A stretch of 64,000 nt of DNA from Conexibacter sp. CPCC 205762 (GCF_030646155.1 NZ_JAUTDN010000036.1:1-64000); one strand, 5' to 3'. Shown: positions 50,630 through 60,022, counted from the stretch's first letter. A program made the numbers and translations. Notes: generated by a model not told the origin, from the letters alone.

Positions 50630-51598
50630 TCAGCCGTCCCACCACAGCAGGCCCGCGACCGGCTCCAGGCGCGGGGTGGCGGCGGCGAGCTGATGGGCGC
50701 CGTCGAGCGAGGTGCCGGCGGGGGCCGTCACGCGGGCGCGGGGGCAGCGGCGGGCGAGTGCGTCGGCGAAGGGATCGACCAGCGCCGGGCCGAGCGACCA
50801 GACGCCGCCCACCTGCGCGACCGTCACCGGCTCCTCGCCCGGCAGCGCCCGCTCGCAGGCGGCCGTCGCCGAGATCGCCAGCTCCTCGCCGGCGTGCGCG
50901 AGGATCTCGCGCGCGACCTCGCAGCCGTCGGCCGCCGCGGCGCCGACGATCGGCACGAACGCGGCCGCGACCGGCGCCGCCGGACCGCCGCGGTGGACCG
51001 CCAGCGGCATCTCCTCCGCCGCGCCGAACCGCTCCACGACCGCCTCCAGCAGCCGCTGCGAGCCGCCGGCACGGCCGTCGAAGGCGCGCAGCGCGGCGCG
51101 CAGGCCGGCGGCGCCGATCGCGAAGCCGCTGCCGTCGTCGCCGAGCGTCGCACCCCAGCCGTCGACTCTCGCCCAGCGGCCGGCGCCGTCGTGGCCGAGC
51201 ACGACCACGCCGGTCCCGACCGCGACCGCCACGCCCGGCTCACGGCCGAGCGCGCCGAGCAGCGAGGTGACGCCGTCGGTCGCGATCGCGACGCGGCCGG
51301 CACCGGTCGCGGCGCGCAGCCCGGCGGCGATCGCGCGCAGATCCTCCTCCCCGGCCAGCTCGAACCCCGACAGGCCGACCGCCACCACAGCTACGTTGTC
51401 GAGCGTGCACGGAGTGGGTCTGTGAGACCCATTGGTTGCGTGAGCGGCGGACGGGAGCGCGGCGAGCAGGTCGTCGAGCACGTCGGCGGGGCCGACGCCC
51501 TCCTCCATCCGCCGCACGCCGCGGCTCGGGGCCGTGGCCGGGCGGCCGTCGAGCAGCACGCGGGTGCTGCTCTGGCCGGCGTCGAGCGCGACGATCAC
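50630..51598 (-). CDS. BadF/BadG/BcrA/BcrD-type sugar kinase (N-acetylglucosamine kinase-like)
   Basis: 322 residues, ASKHA fold. N-terminal phosphate motif LDAGQSSTRVLLDG, VAVVAVGLSGFELAGEEDL, second motif AIATDGVTSLLGALG, AVGTGVVVLGHD, WGATLGDDGSGFAIG and the C-terminal QVGGVWSLG. Such enzymes in sugar operons phosphorylate amino sugars or N-acetylglucosamine. Its start overlaps the LacI regulator stop by four bases. An unusual insertion around residues 50-65 (ATNGSHRPTPCTL) contains a 17-base perfect inverted repeat at the DNA level. Confidence 0.85.
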   Translation of the reverse strand: MIVALDAGQSSTRVLLDGRPATAPSRGVRRMEEGVGPADVLDDLLAALPSAAHATNGSHRPTPCTLDNVAVVAVGLSGFELAGEEDLRAIAAGLRAATGAGRVAIATDGVTSLLGALGREPGVAVAVGTGVVVLGHDGAGRWARVDGWGATLGDDGSGFAIGAAGLRAALRAFDGRAGGSQRLLEAVVERFGAAEEMPLAVHRGGPAAPVAAAFVPIVGAAAADGCEVAREILAHAGEELAISATAACERALPGEEPVTVAQVGGVWSLGPALVDPFADALARRCPRARVTAPAGTSLDGAHQLAAATPRLEPVAGLLWWDG

Positions 51599-52704
51599 GA
51601 CGACGGGCCCAGCTCGCCCGAGCCGCGCGCGATCAGGCGGGTCGGGACGACGATCTCGCGCGGCGGCGGCTGCTCCGCCGGGGTCGCGCCGAGACGGGAG
51701 AAGATCAGCTCGGCGCCGTGGCGGCCGAGCGCGCCGGCGTCGTAGGCGACGACCGTCAGCGGCCGCGCCAGCAGCTCCGCCAGCTCGATGTCGTCGAAGC
51801 CGACCAGCGCGACCGGGTTGGGCACCCGCGCCAGCGCCCTCGCGGCGGCGACCGAGTGGCGGTTGTTGCCGGTGACGATCGCGGTCGGGCGCTCGCCGGC
51901 CGGCAGCGCGAGCAGCGCCTCGACGATCCGCTCGGCCTCGCCGAGGTCGTGACGGCCGAGGCGCACGAGCGCGTCGTCGATCTCCAGGCCGGCGGCCGTC
52001 AGCGCCTCGCGGTAGCCGCGCAGGCGCTCGGCGGCCGTGAACAGCTCGCCCGGGTCGGAGACGAAGGCGATCCGGCGGTGGCCCTGCTCCAGCAGGTGCT
52101 CGATCGCCTGGTGCATGCCGCCGCGGTTGTCGAGCAGCACCGCGTCGGCCGCGATGCCGACCGGCGGGCGGTCGAGGAAGACGGTCGGGGTCGTGCGCGC
52201 GGCCTCGGCGACGAAGCCGTGGTCGCCGCCGCCGAGCACGAGCAGCAGGCCGTCGACGCGGCGCCGCGTCAGCGCCGCGACCAGCTCGCGCTCGCGCTCC
52301 TCCTGCTGCTGCGAGGAGCTGGTGATCAGCAGGTAGCCCTTCTCGGCCGCGACCTGCTCGATCTCGTGCGCGATCGCGGCGTAGAAGGGGTTGGTCACGT
52401 CCTCGATCAGCAGCCCGAGCGTCGCCGACGAGCGGCCGTGGCGCAGCGAGCGGGCGAGGTCGTTGCGCTCGAAGCCGAGCTCCGCGACCGCCGCCGCCAC
52501 GCGCGCCTGCACCGCCGCCGACACGTTCGGCTCGCCGTTGACCGCGCGCGAGACCGTCTTCAGCGACACCCCGGCGCGCGCGGCGACGTCGCGCATGGTG
52601 GGGCGCGCGCCGCCGCGCGACGCGGCATCCGCGCCGGTGGGGCGAGCGCCGCCCCGCGAAGCCGCGCCAGCTCCCGCGCCGGCGTCAGCGGCACGCGGCG
52701 TCAT
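51595..52704 (-). CDS. LacI-family transcriptional regulator
   Basis: 369 residues. LacI HTH near residue 37 onward: MRDVAARAGVSLKTVSRAVNGEPNVSAAVQARV. A periplasmic-binding-like sensor follows (LGLLIEDVTNPFYAAIAHEIEQVAAEKGYLL, PTVFLDRPP, IVTGNNRHSVAAARAL, ALVGFDDIELAELLARPLTVV). The N-terminal 36 residues contain the repeat SRGGARPT twice and may be a duplication; ATG 52596 would remove it. Presumed regulator of the flanking ABC sugar genes and the divergent hydrolase through the operator at 56023. ATGA overlaps with both neighbours. Confidence 0.9.
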   Translation of the reverse strand: MTPRAADAGAGAGAASRGGARPTGADAASRGGARPTMRDVAARAGVSLKTVSRAVNGEPNVSAAVQARVAAAVAELGFERNDLARSLRHGRSSATLGLLIEDVTNPFYAAIAHEIEQVAAEKGYLLITSSSQQQEERERELVAALTRRRVDGLLLVLGGGDHGFVAEAARTTPTVFLDRPPVGIAADAVLLDNRGGMHQAIEHLLEQGHRRIAFVSDPGELFTAAERLRGYREALTAAGLEIDDALVRLGRHDLGEAERIVEALLALPAGERPTAIVTGNNRHSVAAARALARVPNPVALVGFDDIELAELLARPLTVVAYDAGALGRHGAELIFSRLGATPAEQPPPREIVVPTRLIARGSGELGPSS

Positions 52705-53531
52705 CCCTTCACCGCCCCGGCCGTCACGCCCGCGCGCAGCCAGCGCTGGCCGAGCAGGAAGACGACCATCACCGGCGCCGCGGCCATGATCATGCCGGCC
52801 GCGGTCAGCGGTCCGCCGGTGCGGAACTGGCCGGAGAACTGGGCGATCGCGACGGTGATCGTCTGCTTCGAGGAGTCGGGCAGCATCACCAGCGCGAGGA
52901 TCAGCTCGCTCCACTGCAGGAAGACGTTGAGGATCAGCACGGTCGCGATCGCCGGCAGCGCCAGCGGGACCGCGATCGACCAGAACGCCCGCAGCGTGCC
53001 GGCGCCGTCGACCTGCGCGCTCTCCAGCAGCTCGTCCGGCAGGCCTCTGAAGTACGAGGCGAGGAACAGCGTCCCCCACGGCGCGAACAGCGTCGCGTAG
53101 ATCAGCGAGAGGCCGAAGCGCGAGTCGACGTAGCCGAGCCGCAGGCCCTCGTCGAACAGCGGGATCACGAGCGCCGCCAGCGGCAGCGTCATCGTCGCGA
53201 CCGCGATCCCGAAGACGAACCGCCGCCCCGGGAACAGCATCTTCGAGAGGCCGTAGCCGGCGAGCGTCGCCAGCACGGTCGCGAGCACCGCGCCGAGCGG
53301 CACGATCCGCAGCGAGTTGAAGAGCGCGTCGCCGATCCCGCCGTTGCTCCAGGCGTGGCCGAAGTTCTCCAGCGTCCAGCCGCCGCCGAACGAGCCGGGG
53401 TCGCCGATGTAGTCGTCGGTCGGCTTCAGCGCGACCCGCACGACCCACAGCAGCGGCAGCACGACGGCGAGGGTGCAGAGGCCCATCACGAGCGCCGGCA
53501 GCGGCCGGCGCAGTCCGATTCGCGCGTTCAT
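52701..53531 (-). CDS. Sugar ABC transporter permease (MalG type)
   Basis: 276 residues, six membrane helices. The EAA loop LPDELLESAQVDGAGTLRAFWSIAVPLALP matches CUT1 permeases, and the C-terminus ends PVMVVFLLGQRWLRAGVTAGAVKG as in MalG relatives. Pairs with the permease at 53528-54523; no ATP-binding subunit is in the window, so a shared MsiK-like ATPase elsewhere must drive it. Confidence 0.92.
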   Translation of the reverse strand: MNARIGLRRPLPALVMGLCTLAVVLPLLWVVRVALKPTDDYIGDPGSFGGGWTLENFGHAWSNGGIGDALFNSLRIVPLGAVLATVLATLAGYGLSKMLFPGRRFVFGIAVATMTLPLAALVIPLFDEGLRLGYVDSRFGLSLIYATLFAPWGTLFLASYFRGLPDELLESAQVDGAGTLRAFWSIAVPLALPAIATVLILNVFLQWSELILALVMLPDSSKQTITVAIAQFSGQFRTGGPLTAAGMIMAAAPVMVVFLLGQRWLRAGVTAGAVKG

Positions 53532-54523
53532 GACGTCCACTCCGCGGCACGCCGGACCCGCGACGCCGCGTACTGCGCGAGCAGCAGCACGACGATCAGG
53601 AAGATGCCGACGACGGCGATCGCGGAGCCGAGCCCGAGGCGGCCGTCCTGGATCCCGGAGATGTAGACCTGGTAGTCGAGCGTCGTCGAGGCGATCCCCG
53701 GTCCGCCTTGGGTCAGGCCGTAGATCCAGGGGAAGAAGACGGTCACGGTGCCGACCGTCAGCAGCAGCGTCCAGAAGCGCGTCACCGGGCGCAGCGCCGG
53801 GCGGTAGATGTGCCACACGAGCTGGCGCCAGTTGGCGCCGTCGAGCACGGCCGCCTCGACGTAGGACTCCGACAGCGTCGACAGGCCGGCGCTGTAGAGC
53901 ATCACGCCGGTGCCGGCGGTCGCCCAGCCGATCACGCCGATGACGGACAGCAGCACGAGCTTGTCGTCGGCCAGCCACGGCTGCGCGAGCGCGCCGAGGC
54001 CGATCGAGCGCAGCGTCTCGTTGAGCGGGCCCTTGTCGGCCAGCAGCAGGCGGAAGACGCCGCCGATGATGATCGGCGGCAGCAGCGCGGGCAGCAGCAG
54101 CACGGTCCGCACGAGCGGTGCGCGGCGCTGGCCGAAGATCACGATCGCGATCGTGAACGGGACCGCGACCCAGACGACGATGCCGGCGATCAGCACGACG
54201 TTGTTCAAGAGGATGCGCCAGAAGTCGTGCCATTCGAGCAGAAACTTGAAGTTCTCCAGGCCGACCCATCTGGCGGGGGTCAGGCCGTCGTATCTGGTGA
54301 AGGCGTAGTAGACGACGCGGCCGAGCGGCAGCAGCGCGAAGACGGCGAGCATCGCGACCAGCGGCGCGACGAAGAGGAGGCCGGCGAACCGCTCGGAGCG
54401 GCGGGTGACCGGCCGGCTGCCGCCGCGGCGGCGCCGGCGCCCAGGGCGCGCCGGCGCCGCCGTCGTCCGCTCGCTCACCTGAGCGGACGACGTCGCGGCG
54501 GACGTTGGGACGTGAGAGGACAT
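53528..54523 (-). CDS. Sugar ABC transporter permease (MalF type)
   Basis: 331 residues. After a 45-residue basic cytoplasmic tail come six helices. Landmarks: FVAPLVAMLAVFALLPLGRVVYYAFTRYDGLTP and the EAA loop ESYVEAAVLDGANWRQLVWHIYRPALRPV. Partner of the MalG-type permease (overlap ATGA at 53528). ATG 54523 is preceded by GAGAGG. Confidence 0.92.
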   Translation of the reverse strand: MSSHVPTSAATSSAQVSERTTAAPARPGRRRRRGGSRPVTRRSERFAGLLFVAPLVAMLAVFALLPLGRVVYYAFTRYDGLTPARWVGLENFKFLLEWHDFWRILLNNVVLIAGIVVWVAVPFTIAIVIFGQRRAPLVRTVLLLPALLPPIIIGGVFRLLLADKGPLNETLRSIGLGALAQPWLADDKLVLLSVIGVIGWATAGTGVMLYSAGLSTLSESYVEAAVLDGANWRQLVWHIYRPALRPVTRFWTLLLTVGTVTVFFPWIYGLTQGGPGIASTTLDYQVYISGIQDGRLGLGSAIAVVGIFLIVVLLLAQYAASRVRRAAEWTS

Positions 54524-54552
54524 CGGGGAGGGGATTGCGGGGAACGGGGCGG

Positions 54553-55959
54553 CTAGCCCTGCGCCTGCTGCTGCTGGAGACCCTTCAGGAACCCTTCGAG
54601 GTCGCCGCCGGTGATCGCGGTCGTCAGCTTCTGCAGCGCCGCGCCCTGCGCCGCCGCCGTGAACTGGTTCTGGGCCACGTCGACCCCGCCCAGCTCGGCG
54701 ACGATGTCGGAGATCTGCTGCGCGCCTCTGGAGCCGCTGACCGCCTCGACGTCGACGTCTCTGCGGTTGGGGAACTGGCCGGCCTCTCTCAGCAGGATCG
54801 TCTGGCCGTCGGCCGAGGCGAGGTACTCGACGTACGATCTCGACGCGTCCGGGTTCGACGCTCTCTGCGGGATGCCGTAGATCAGCGTCGGGTTGAAGAA
54901 CTGGCCCTGTCTGTCGAAGCCGTCGATCAGCGGCGCGGCGAAGACGCCGTAGGCGTCCTTGCCGAGCTTGTCGTCCCACACGGCCCAGTTCATCGCGGAG
55001 GTGATCAGGCCCGGGACCATCGCGACCTTGCCTCTCGTGAAGGCGGCCTCGACGTCGGTGAATCTGACGTCCTTGAAGTCGTCGTTCCACCAGCCCTCGT
55101 CGAACGTCTGCTTCAGCGGCTCGAGCGTTCTGAGGAATCTCGGGTCGTCGAGCGGGATGTCGCCGGTGCGGACCTTCAGCACGTCCTCGACGGTCGGGAA
55201 GGCCTGCGGCGAGAAGGCCGACCAGGCCCACCAGGCGAGGTTCGAGTCGACGCCGGACATGCCGATCGGGGTGATTCCTCTCGCCTTCAGCGCTCTCGCG
55301 GCGGCGGTGAACTCGGCCCACGTTCTCGGCGGCGCCTCGGGGTCGAGGCCGGCTCTTCTGAAGAGCGCCTTGTTGTAGTACCAGACGACGCCCTGGGCGC
55401 CGATCGGCACGCCCGCGACCTGGTTGGGGTCGGCCGGGTCGATCACGCCGGCCGACCAGCCCGACAGCTCGTCGGCGAGCGGACCCCAGTCCGAGGGCGC
55501 GGTCGCGACCAGCGCCGGGAAGATCGAGGCGTGGTTGACGCCCGGCAGCATCTCGACGAGGTCGCCGAGCTTGCCGGCGCGGGCGCGCGTCGTGGCGGAC
55601 GCGACGAACTTGTCGAACGGGACGCCGTCGAATCTGACGGAGGCGCCGGGGTGCTCGCCGCTCCAGGCGTCGGCGGCGGCGGCGAAGCCCTTGCCGAGGC
55701 CGGCGGAGGTGTCGGCGACGTCCCAGCCGAAGAAGGTGACGGTCCCTCTCACGTCGGCCGCGGCGGCGCCGCCGCCGGTCGAGGTGCCGGCGCTGGTCGA
55801 CGCCGCGCTGCTGCCGCCGCTGTCCTGCCCGCCGCAGGCGGCGAGCACGGCCGAGGACGTGAGCGCGATCGCGCCGAGACCGGCGCCGCGCAGGAAGTCG
55901 GCTCGGGAAAGACGTCCACGAGCACGCGCCACCGACGGCGCGAGTTGATCGTCCGGCAT
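54553..55959 (-). CDS. Sugar ABC transporter substrate-binding lipoprotein
   Basis: 468 residues, type I (CUT1-like) solute-binding protein. N-terminal signal with lipobox ending SAVLAACGG (Cys near residue 43), a Ser/Gly/Thr linker, then VTFFGWDVAD, WSGEHPGASVRFDGVPFDKFV and later EYLASADGQTILLREAGQFPNR. The pattern matches sugar-binding proteins of the N,N'-diacetylchitobiose or other disaccharide type. The signal has single arginines rather than twin Arg. Uses AGA for many arginines. First gene of the minus-strand sugar operon; divergent from the hydrolase. Confidence 0.92.
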   Translation of the reverse strand: MPDDQLAPSVARARGRLSRADFLRGAGLGAIALTSSAVLAACGGQDSGGSSAASTSAGTSTGGGAAAADVRGTVTFFGWDVADTSAGLGKGFAAAADAWSGEHPGASVRFDGVPFDKFVASATTRARAGKLGDLVEMLPGVNHASIFPALVATAPSDWGPLADELSGWSAGVIDPADPNQVAGVPIGAQGVVWYYNKALFRRAGLDPEAPPRTWAEFTAAARALKARGITPIGMSGVDSNLAWWAWSAFSPQAFPTVEDVLKVRTGDIPLDDPRFLRTLEPLKQTFDEGWWNDDFKDVRFTDVEAAFTRGKVAMVPGLITSAMNWAVWDDKLGKDAYGVFAAPLIDGFDRQGQFFNPTLIYGIPQRASNPDASRSYVEYLASADGQTILLREAGQFPNRRDVDVEAVSGSRGAQQISDIVAELGGVDVAQNQFTAAAQGAALQKLTTAITGGDLEGFLKGLQQQQAQG

Positions 55960-56022
55960 TGAGTTCTCTCCTCCTCAGTTCGCCCCCTCGCGGGGCTTCG
56001 ACCGCCGGAGAAGGTAGACCGG

Positions 56023-56040
56023 ATTGATAACGTTGTCAAT
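56023..56040. promoter_or_regulatory. LacI-type operator between binding protein and hydrolase genes
   Basis: ATTGATAACGTTGTCAAT is an 18-bp palindrome with one mismatched pair and the central AACGTT typical of LacI/GalR operators. It lies 64 bases from the binding-protein ATG (55959) and 68 bases before the hydrolase start (56108), so one site can control both directions. Confidence 0.8.
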
Positions 56041-56107
56041 CGTTCCTGGAATCGTTTCGATGACGATGCGATCTGGGATCGAGGAGAGCACTGGAACTGT
56101 TTTCAGA

Positions 56108-58576
56108 ATGAGAGTGTCTGTGACCGACCTGCTGCGCCACCCGCTCGCCACTCCCGCCTGGGAGCAGGCGCCGGCCGCCCGTGTCCGGATCGGCAGCCGC
56201 GCGCTGTGGGCGACGCCCGCCGCCGGCGAGGAGAGCGCCCCCGCGCGCCGGCTGATCCACGCCCGCTCGCTCCATGCCGACACGCCGATGACGCTGCGGC
56301 GGCTGCTCGTCGACACCGCCGCCGGCTACCACAAGTGCGCCAGCGGAGCCGAGCTGGACCGGCCGACGCGCGTCGTCGTGCGCGTCCCCGACGGCGACGG
56401 CTGGCGCGTGCTGGCCGACGAGGCGATCGACGGCGCCTCGACCGCCGGCGTCGCGATCGACCTCGGCGACACGCGCACGACCGCCGCCGCGGTCGAGCTG
56501 CGCAGCGCCGCCGTCGACGGCTGGTGGCCGAGCTGGAACCTCGCGCAGTCGTCGCTCAGGCTGGAGGGCGAGCTGCCGGCGCCGTGGGTCGCGCCGCGGC
56601 AGGGCTGGCTGAGCGTGGAGGGCCTGCAGCTCGACGGCCTGCCCGACGGCGTCAGCGCCGAGCACCGCAACGGCGAGGTCCGCTACCGCACGCCGTACCT
56701 GGAGATCGGCTTCCGCCTGCGCGTGCCGGCGCTCGCGCACCTGTCGCTCGACGACGACGGCGCCGGCCGCACCGGCCGCGACCTGCTGCAGCAGCCGCGC
56801 TCGATGGACATCGTCCGCTCCGGCCTCTACCCCTCTGGCGTCTACCCCGTCCTGCGCGACGGGATGGCCGGCTACCTGGCGCAGTCGCCGCGGCTGACGA
56901 CGCACGCCGGCGCCAACCCGGTCGGCTTCCTCGCGTTCGACTTCGACGGCAGCACCGAGGTGCGCGGCAACGTCGTCCGCTACGTCGTCGACGTCGCCGG
57001 CGGGCAGCGCTACGAGCTGACCTGGACGGTCCTGCGCGACCGCGTCGAGCTGACCGCGACGCGGCTGGCGGCGCAGCCGCTGCGGGCCTGGACGAGCAGC
57101 GCCTGGCACGTCGCGCTCGACAACCGCGTGACGCCGAGCGCGGTGCTCGGCGCGGTCACGCAGGCGGGCGAGGCGGGGCTGGTCGAGGGGCCGCTGCTGT
57201 GGCACTTCCCGCGCCACGGGACGCTGCGCGTGAGCGCCGACGGGCCGGCGCTGTTCCGCTCCGACTCGGTCCGCCCGCTCGACACCAACACGCTCGAGCT
57301 GAAGCTCGGCGAACGGCCGCTGCCGGAGGGCGACTACCTGCTGGAGGCCGGCACGCACACGGCGTCGGTCACGTTCGCGGTCGGCGCGCCCGACGTCGCG
57401 CCGACGCGGCCGGAGGCACCGCCGGCGGTCCGCCGGATGCTCGCCCGCCACGCGCTCACCGCCCTCCCCTTCCGCCCCGACACGGCGACGTACTCCAACA
57501 ACGGCGCCTCGATGCACGTCACCTCGGCGCTCAACGACCTGTCGGCGATCTCGCTGCGGATCGGAGCGGTGGTCGACGGCCTGACCCCGCGCGACATGCT
57601 GCGGCTGTCGCTGGAGCGCTGGCTCTCCGACGCGCCCGCCTACGGCTCCGGCCGCACCTCGCACGGCGACCACATGCTGGAGGACGAGTACGTCCACCTC
57701 GGCGCCGACACGCTGCTCGGCCTCGCACGCTTCCTGCTCGACGCCGAGCCGGCCTGGTACGCCGCCCAGCGCGAGCGGATCGTGCTGGCGCTGAGCCGCA
57801 TGCGCGCCCGCGACGCCGACGACGACGGGCTCGTCGAGTCGACGCTGCGGCGCGGCATCAGCGGCGAGCACCAGTGGTCGACGGCATGGTCGGACGTGCT
57901 CTCGTTCGGCTGGAAGGACGCGTGGGCCAACGCGGTCCTGTACGAGGCGCTGCGGACGCTCGACCTCGCGCTCGCGCGGCTCGACCCGGGGCTGGCGGCG
58001 ACCGAGGACCTCGGCGCCTGGGCCGACCGCCTGCGCGGCGCCTATCTGCCGGCCTTCCTCAACCCCGCGACCGGCTGGATCGCCGGCTGGCGCGGCGCCG
58101 ACCAGCGGCTGCACGACTACGCCTTCTTCGTCGTCAACGGCGCGGCGGTCTCGACCGACCTCGTGCCGGAGGCGGAGGGCGCGGCGATCATGCGCGCGCT
58201 GTGGGGCGAGCTGAGAGCGGTCGGCTACGACGACCTCCGCAACGGGCTGCCGTTCAACCTGCGGCGGGTGCCGGAGGAGGACATCGGCGGCGTCGTCTTC
58301 GGCCTGCCGCTCGGCGGCTACCTGCAGGGCGGCGCCTGCCACCACCGCGTCGCGCCGGTGATCGCGGCGCTGCGGCGGGTCGGGATGGCGGCCGAGGCCG
58401 ACGAGCTGCTGGAGGCGCTCGCCAGCACCGTCGCCGACGACAGCGCCTTCGGCGGCGTCGGCTCCGGTCGCGACTGGCGAATGTGGGACGGGACGCCGAG
58501 CGGCTACGAGGGGCAGCTGGCGGAGGGCTTCAGCCTGATCGCGAGCGCGATCGACCGCTGGGGCGCGCTCGCCTGA
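56108..58576 (+). CDS. Large (alpha/alpha)6-barrel glycoside-hydrolase-like protein
   Basis: 822 residues, no signal peptide, so probably cytosolic. The N-terminal 400 residues are beta-rich; the C-terminal half reads as an (alpha/alpha)6 barrel (RDADDDGLVESTLRRGISGEHQWSTAWSDVLSFGWKDAWANAVLYEALRTL; GWIAGWRG; YEGQLAEGFSLIASAIDRW) like GH63/GH78/GH95-type enzymes, with candidate acids in DDDGLVE and EHQW. The exact GH family is not recognised. ATG 56108 is chosen because the operator at 56023 makes earlier ATGs (56024, 56060) fall in control DNA; GTG 56120 is possible. Likely acts on the sugar taken up by the adjacent ABC system. Confidence 0.75.
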   Translation: MRVSVTDLLRHPLATPAWEQAPAARVRIGSRALWATPAAGEESAPARRLIHARSLHADTPMTLRRLLVDTAAGYHKCASGAELDRPTRVVVRVPDGDGWRVLADEAIDGASTAGVAIDLGDTRTTAAAVELRSAAVDGWWPSWNLAQSSLRLEGELPAPWVAPRQGWLSVEGLQLDGLPDGVSAEHRNGEVRYRTPYLEIGFRLRVPALAHLSLDDDGAGRTGRDLLQQPRSMDIVRSGLYPSGVYPVLRDGMAGYLAQSPRLTTHAGANPVGFLAFDFDGSTEVRGNVVRYVVDVAGGQRYELTWTVLRDRVELTATRLAAQPLRAWTSSAWHVALDNRVTPSAVLGAVTQAGEAGLVEGPLLWHFPRHGTLRVSADGPALFRSDSVRPLDTNTLELKLGERPLPEGDYLLEAGTHTASVTFAVGAPDVAPTRPEAPPAVRRMLARHALTALPFRPDTATYSNNGASMHVTSALNDLSAISLRIGAVVDGLTPRDMLRLSLERWLSDAPAYGSGRTSHGDHMLEDEYVHLGADTLLGLARFLLDAEPAWYAAQRERIVLALSRMRARDADDDGLVESTLRRGISGEHQWSTAWSDVLSFGWKDAWANAVLYEALRTLDLALARLDPGLAATEDLGAWADRLRGAYLPAFLNPATGWIAGWRGADQRLHDYAFFVVNGAAVSTDLVPEAEGAAIMRALWGELRAVGYDDLRNGLPFNLRRVPEEDIGGVVFGLPLGGYLQGGACHHRVAPVIAALRRVGMAAEADELLEALASTVADDSAFGGVGSGRDWRMWDGTPSGYEGQLAEGFSLIASAIDRWGALA

Positions 58577-58612
58577 CGCCGCGGCGCCGGCGCGGCGCGG
58601 CGTGCCGGCGCG

Positions 58613-59974
58613 TCAGGCGTCGTCGTCTCTCGGCGGAACTCTGTGCTGCCGCGTCGGCTCCTCGTCGGGGTCGGCGCGGGCCCACAGCGAGCCCCTCGCG
58701 GGCGGGTCGGGCTCCGGTTCGGGCTCCGGCTCCGGCTCCGGCTCGGCGACGTTCGTCGGCGCCTCGTCCGCTTCGACGACGAACTCGGAGGAGCCCTCCT
58801 CGGCGGGCTCCTTCATCCACGGCGGGGGCGGCGGCGAGACGGCCTCCGGCGCGGGCGGGGCCGGCGCGGCCGGCGGGGCCGGCGGCTCGGCGGGCGGCTG
58901 CGCGGCGATGCTCTCGGGCGTCGGCGGCGGTGGCGGAGGCGGCGGCGTGACGGGCGCCGGCACGATCGGCGCGGGGCCGCCCCTGTCGGGCTCCGGCGGC
59001 AGCTCGCGGCGCGGGCGCAGGCCGGCGGCGATCATCGCGCCGCCGATCAGCAGCAGCACCAGCGGCCAGAACCAGAGGCTCGGACCGCCCTCCCCCGGGA
59101 TCCCGACCAGCAGCGTGAACAGCAGCAGGATCGCCGCGCCGAGGTAGCCCGGCCCGGCCTCTCTGTCGACGCCCGCGTAGGCGACGAGGCCGAGGCCGGC
59201 GGCCAGCAGCGTCAGCTTCCAGATCAGCCCCGGCGCGACCGAGATGCGCGAGAACTCGCCGCCGAAGCCGGTCACGATCGCGCCGAAGAAGAGCTGGAAG
59301 ACGAACGTCAGCCCGAGCGCGAGCACCGCCACGCCGGCTGCGTCGATCAGGTAGACGGAGTTGCGCCGCTCGCGGTCGCGCAGCACGAGCGCGCCGGCCA
59401 GCAGCAGCACCGCCGCCAGCAGCAGCACCCAGCGGGCGGTGTTCGCGCTCTCCGGCGAGAAGGCCCAGCGGACGAACGTGTAGAGCGCCGCCGTGCCGAC
59501 GATCCCGGCGACGAGCGTGCAGATCTCGCTGCCGCGCTCGCGCGCCAGCCAGACCGCCGTCGCGGTCACGGCCGTGAAGATCACGAACGCGGTGCCAGCC
59601 GAGCCGATCGGGTCGCCGGCGCCGAACACCTGCATCAGCCGCAGCAGCGTGACGAACAGCAGCGCCAGCCCGCACAGCTGCAGGACGACCTGGTAGGAGC
59701 GCGGCCGCTCGCCTTCCAGCGGCGCCAGCACGCCCATCCCCAGCACGAGGCCGGTCGCGAGCACGTTCAGGACGAAGAAGAGGAAGTGGCCCCAGCTGTC
59801 GTCGAGGCGCAGGTTGATCAGCAGCAGCGCGACCGTCAGCGGCACCGCGCCGGCGCCGATCAGGTCGCCGCGGTGCGGATGCGGGCGCAGCAGCTCGATC
59901 CCTCTGCTCACGCGCGCCTGCAGCTCCGGCGGGAGCGAGAAGTAGCTCGGTGTGTCGTCCGTCGTCTCTGCCAT
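58613..59974 (-). CDS. Multi-pass membrane protein with Pro/Glu-rich tail
   Basis: 453 residues. About ten predicted membrane helices between residues 40 and 315 (for example GAVPLTVALLLINLRL, YQVVLQLCGLALLFVTLLRLM, LGLTFVFQLFFGAIVTGFGG, WFWPLVLLLIGGAMIAAGL). The C-terminal 130 residues are low complexity: a long Pro/Ala run, then alternating Glu-Pro and Asp-rich segments. Family not recognised. Divergent from the DUF1707 gene. Confidence 0.72.
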   Translation of the reverse strand: MAETTDDTPSYFSLPPELQARVSRGIELLRPHPHRGDLIGAGAVPLTVALLLINLRLDDSWGHFLFFVLNVLATGLVLGMGVLAPLEGERPRSYQVVLQLCGLALLFVTLLRLMQVFGAGDPIGSAGTAFVIFTAVTATAVWLARERGSEICTLVAGIVGTAALYTFVRWAFSPESANTARWVLLLAAVLLLAGALVLRDRERRNSVYLIDAAGVAVLALGLTFVFQLFFGAIVTGFGGEFSRISVAPGLIWKLTLLAAGLGLVAYAGVDREAGPGYLGAAILLLFTLLVGIPGEGGPSLWFWPLVLLLIGGAMIAAGLRPRRELPPEPDRGGPAPIVPAPVTPPPPPPPPTPESIAAQPPAEPPAPPAAPAPPAPEAVSPPPPPWMKEPAEEGSSEFVVEADEAPTNVAEPEPEPEPEPEPDPPARGSLWARADPDEEPTRQHRVPPRDDDA

Positions 59975-60022
59975 GCCGGCCAGCCTACCCCGCCGCCCGG
60001 CGCCGGTCGTACCATCTTCAGC

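Noticed and set aside
56024..56107. Upstream start for the hydrolase at ATG 56024
   Set aside because: That codon lies inside the LacI operator, and the added residues (MITLSIVPGIVSM) show no conservation signal.
58643..60022. Plus-strand frame continuous with the DUF1707 gene
   Set aside because: It is antisense to the Pro-rich membrane protein; the DUF1707 domain begins at ATG 60023.
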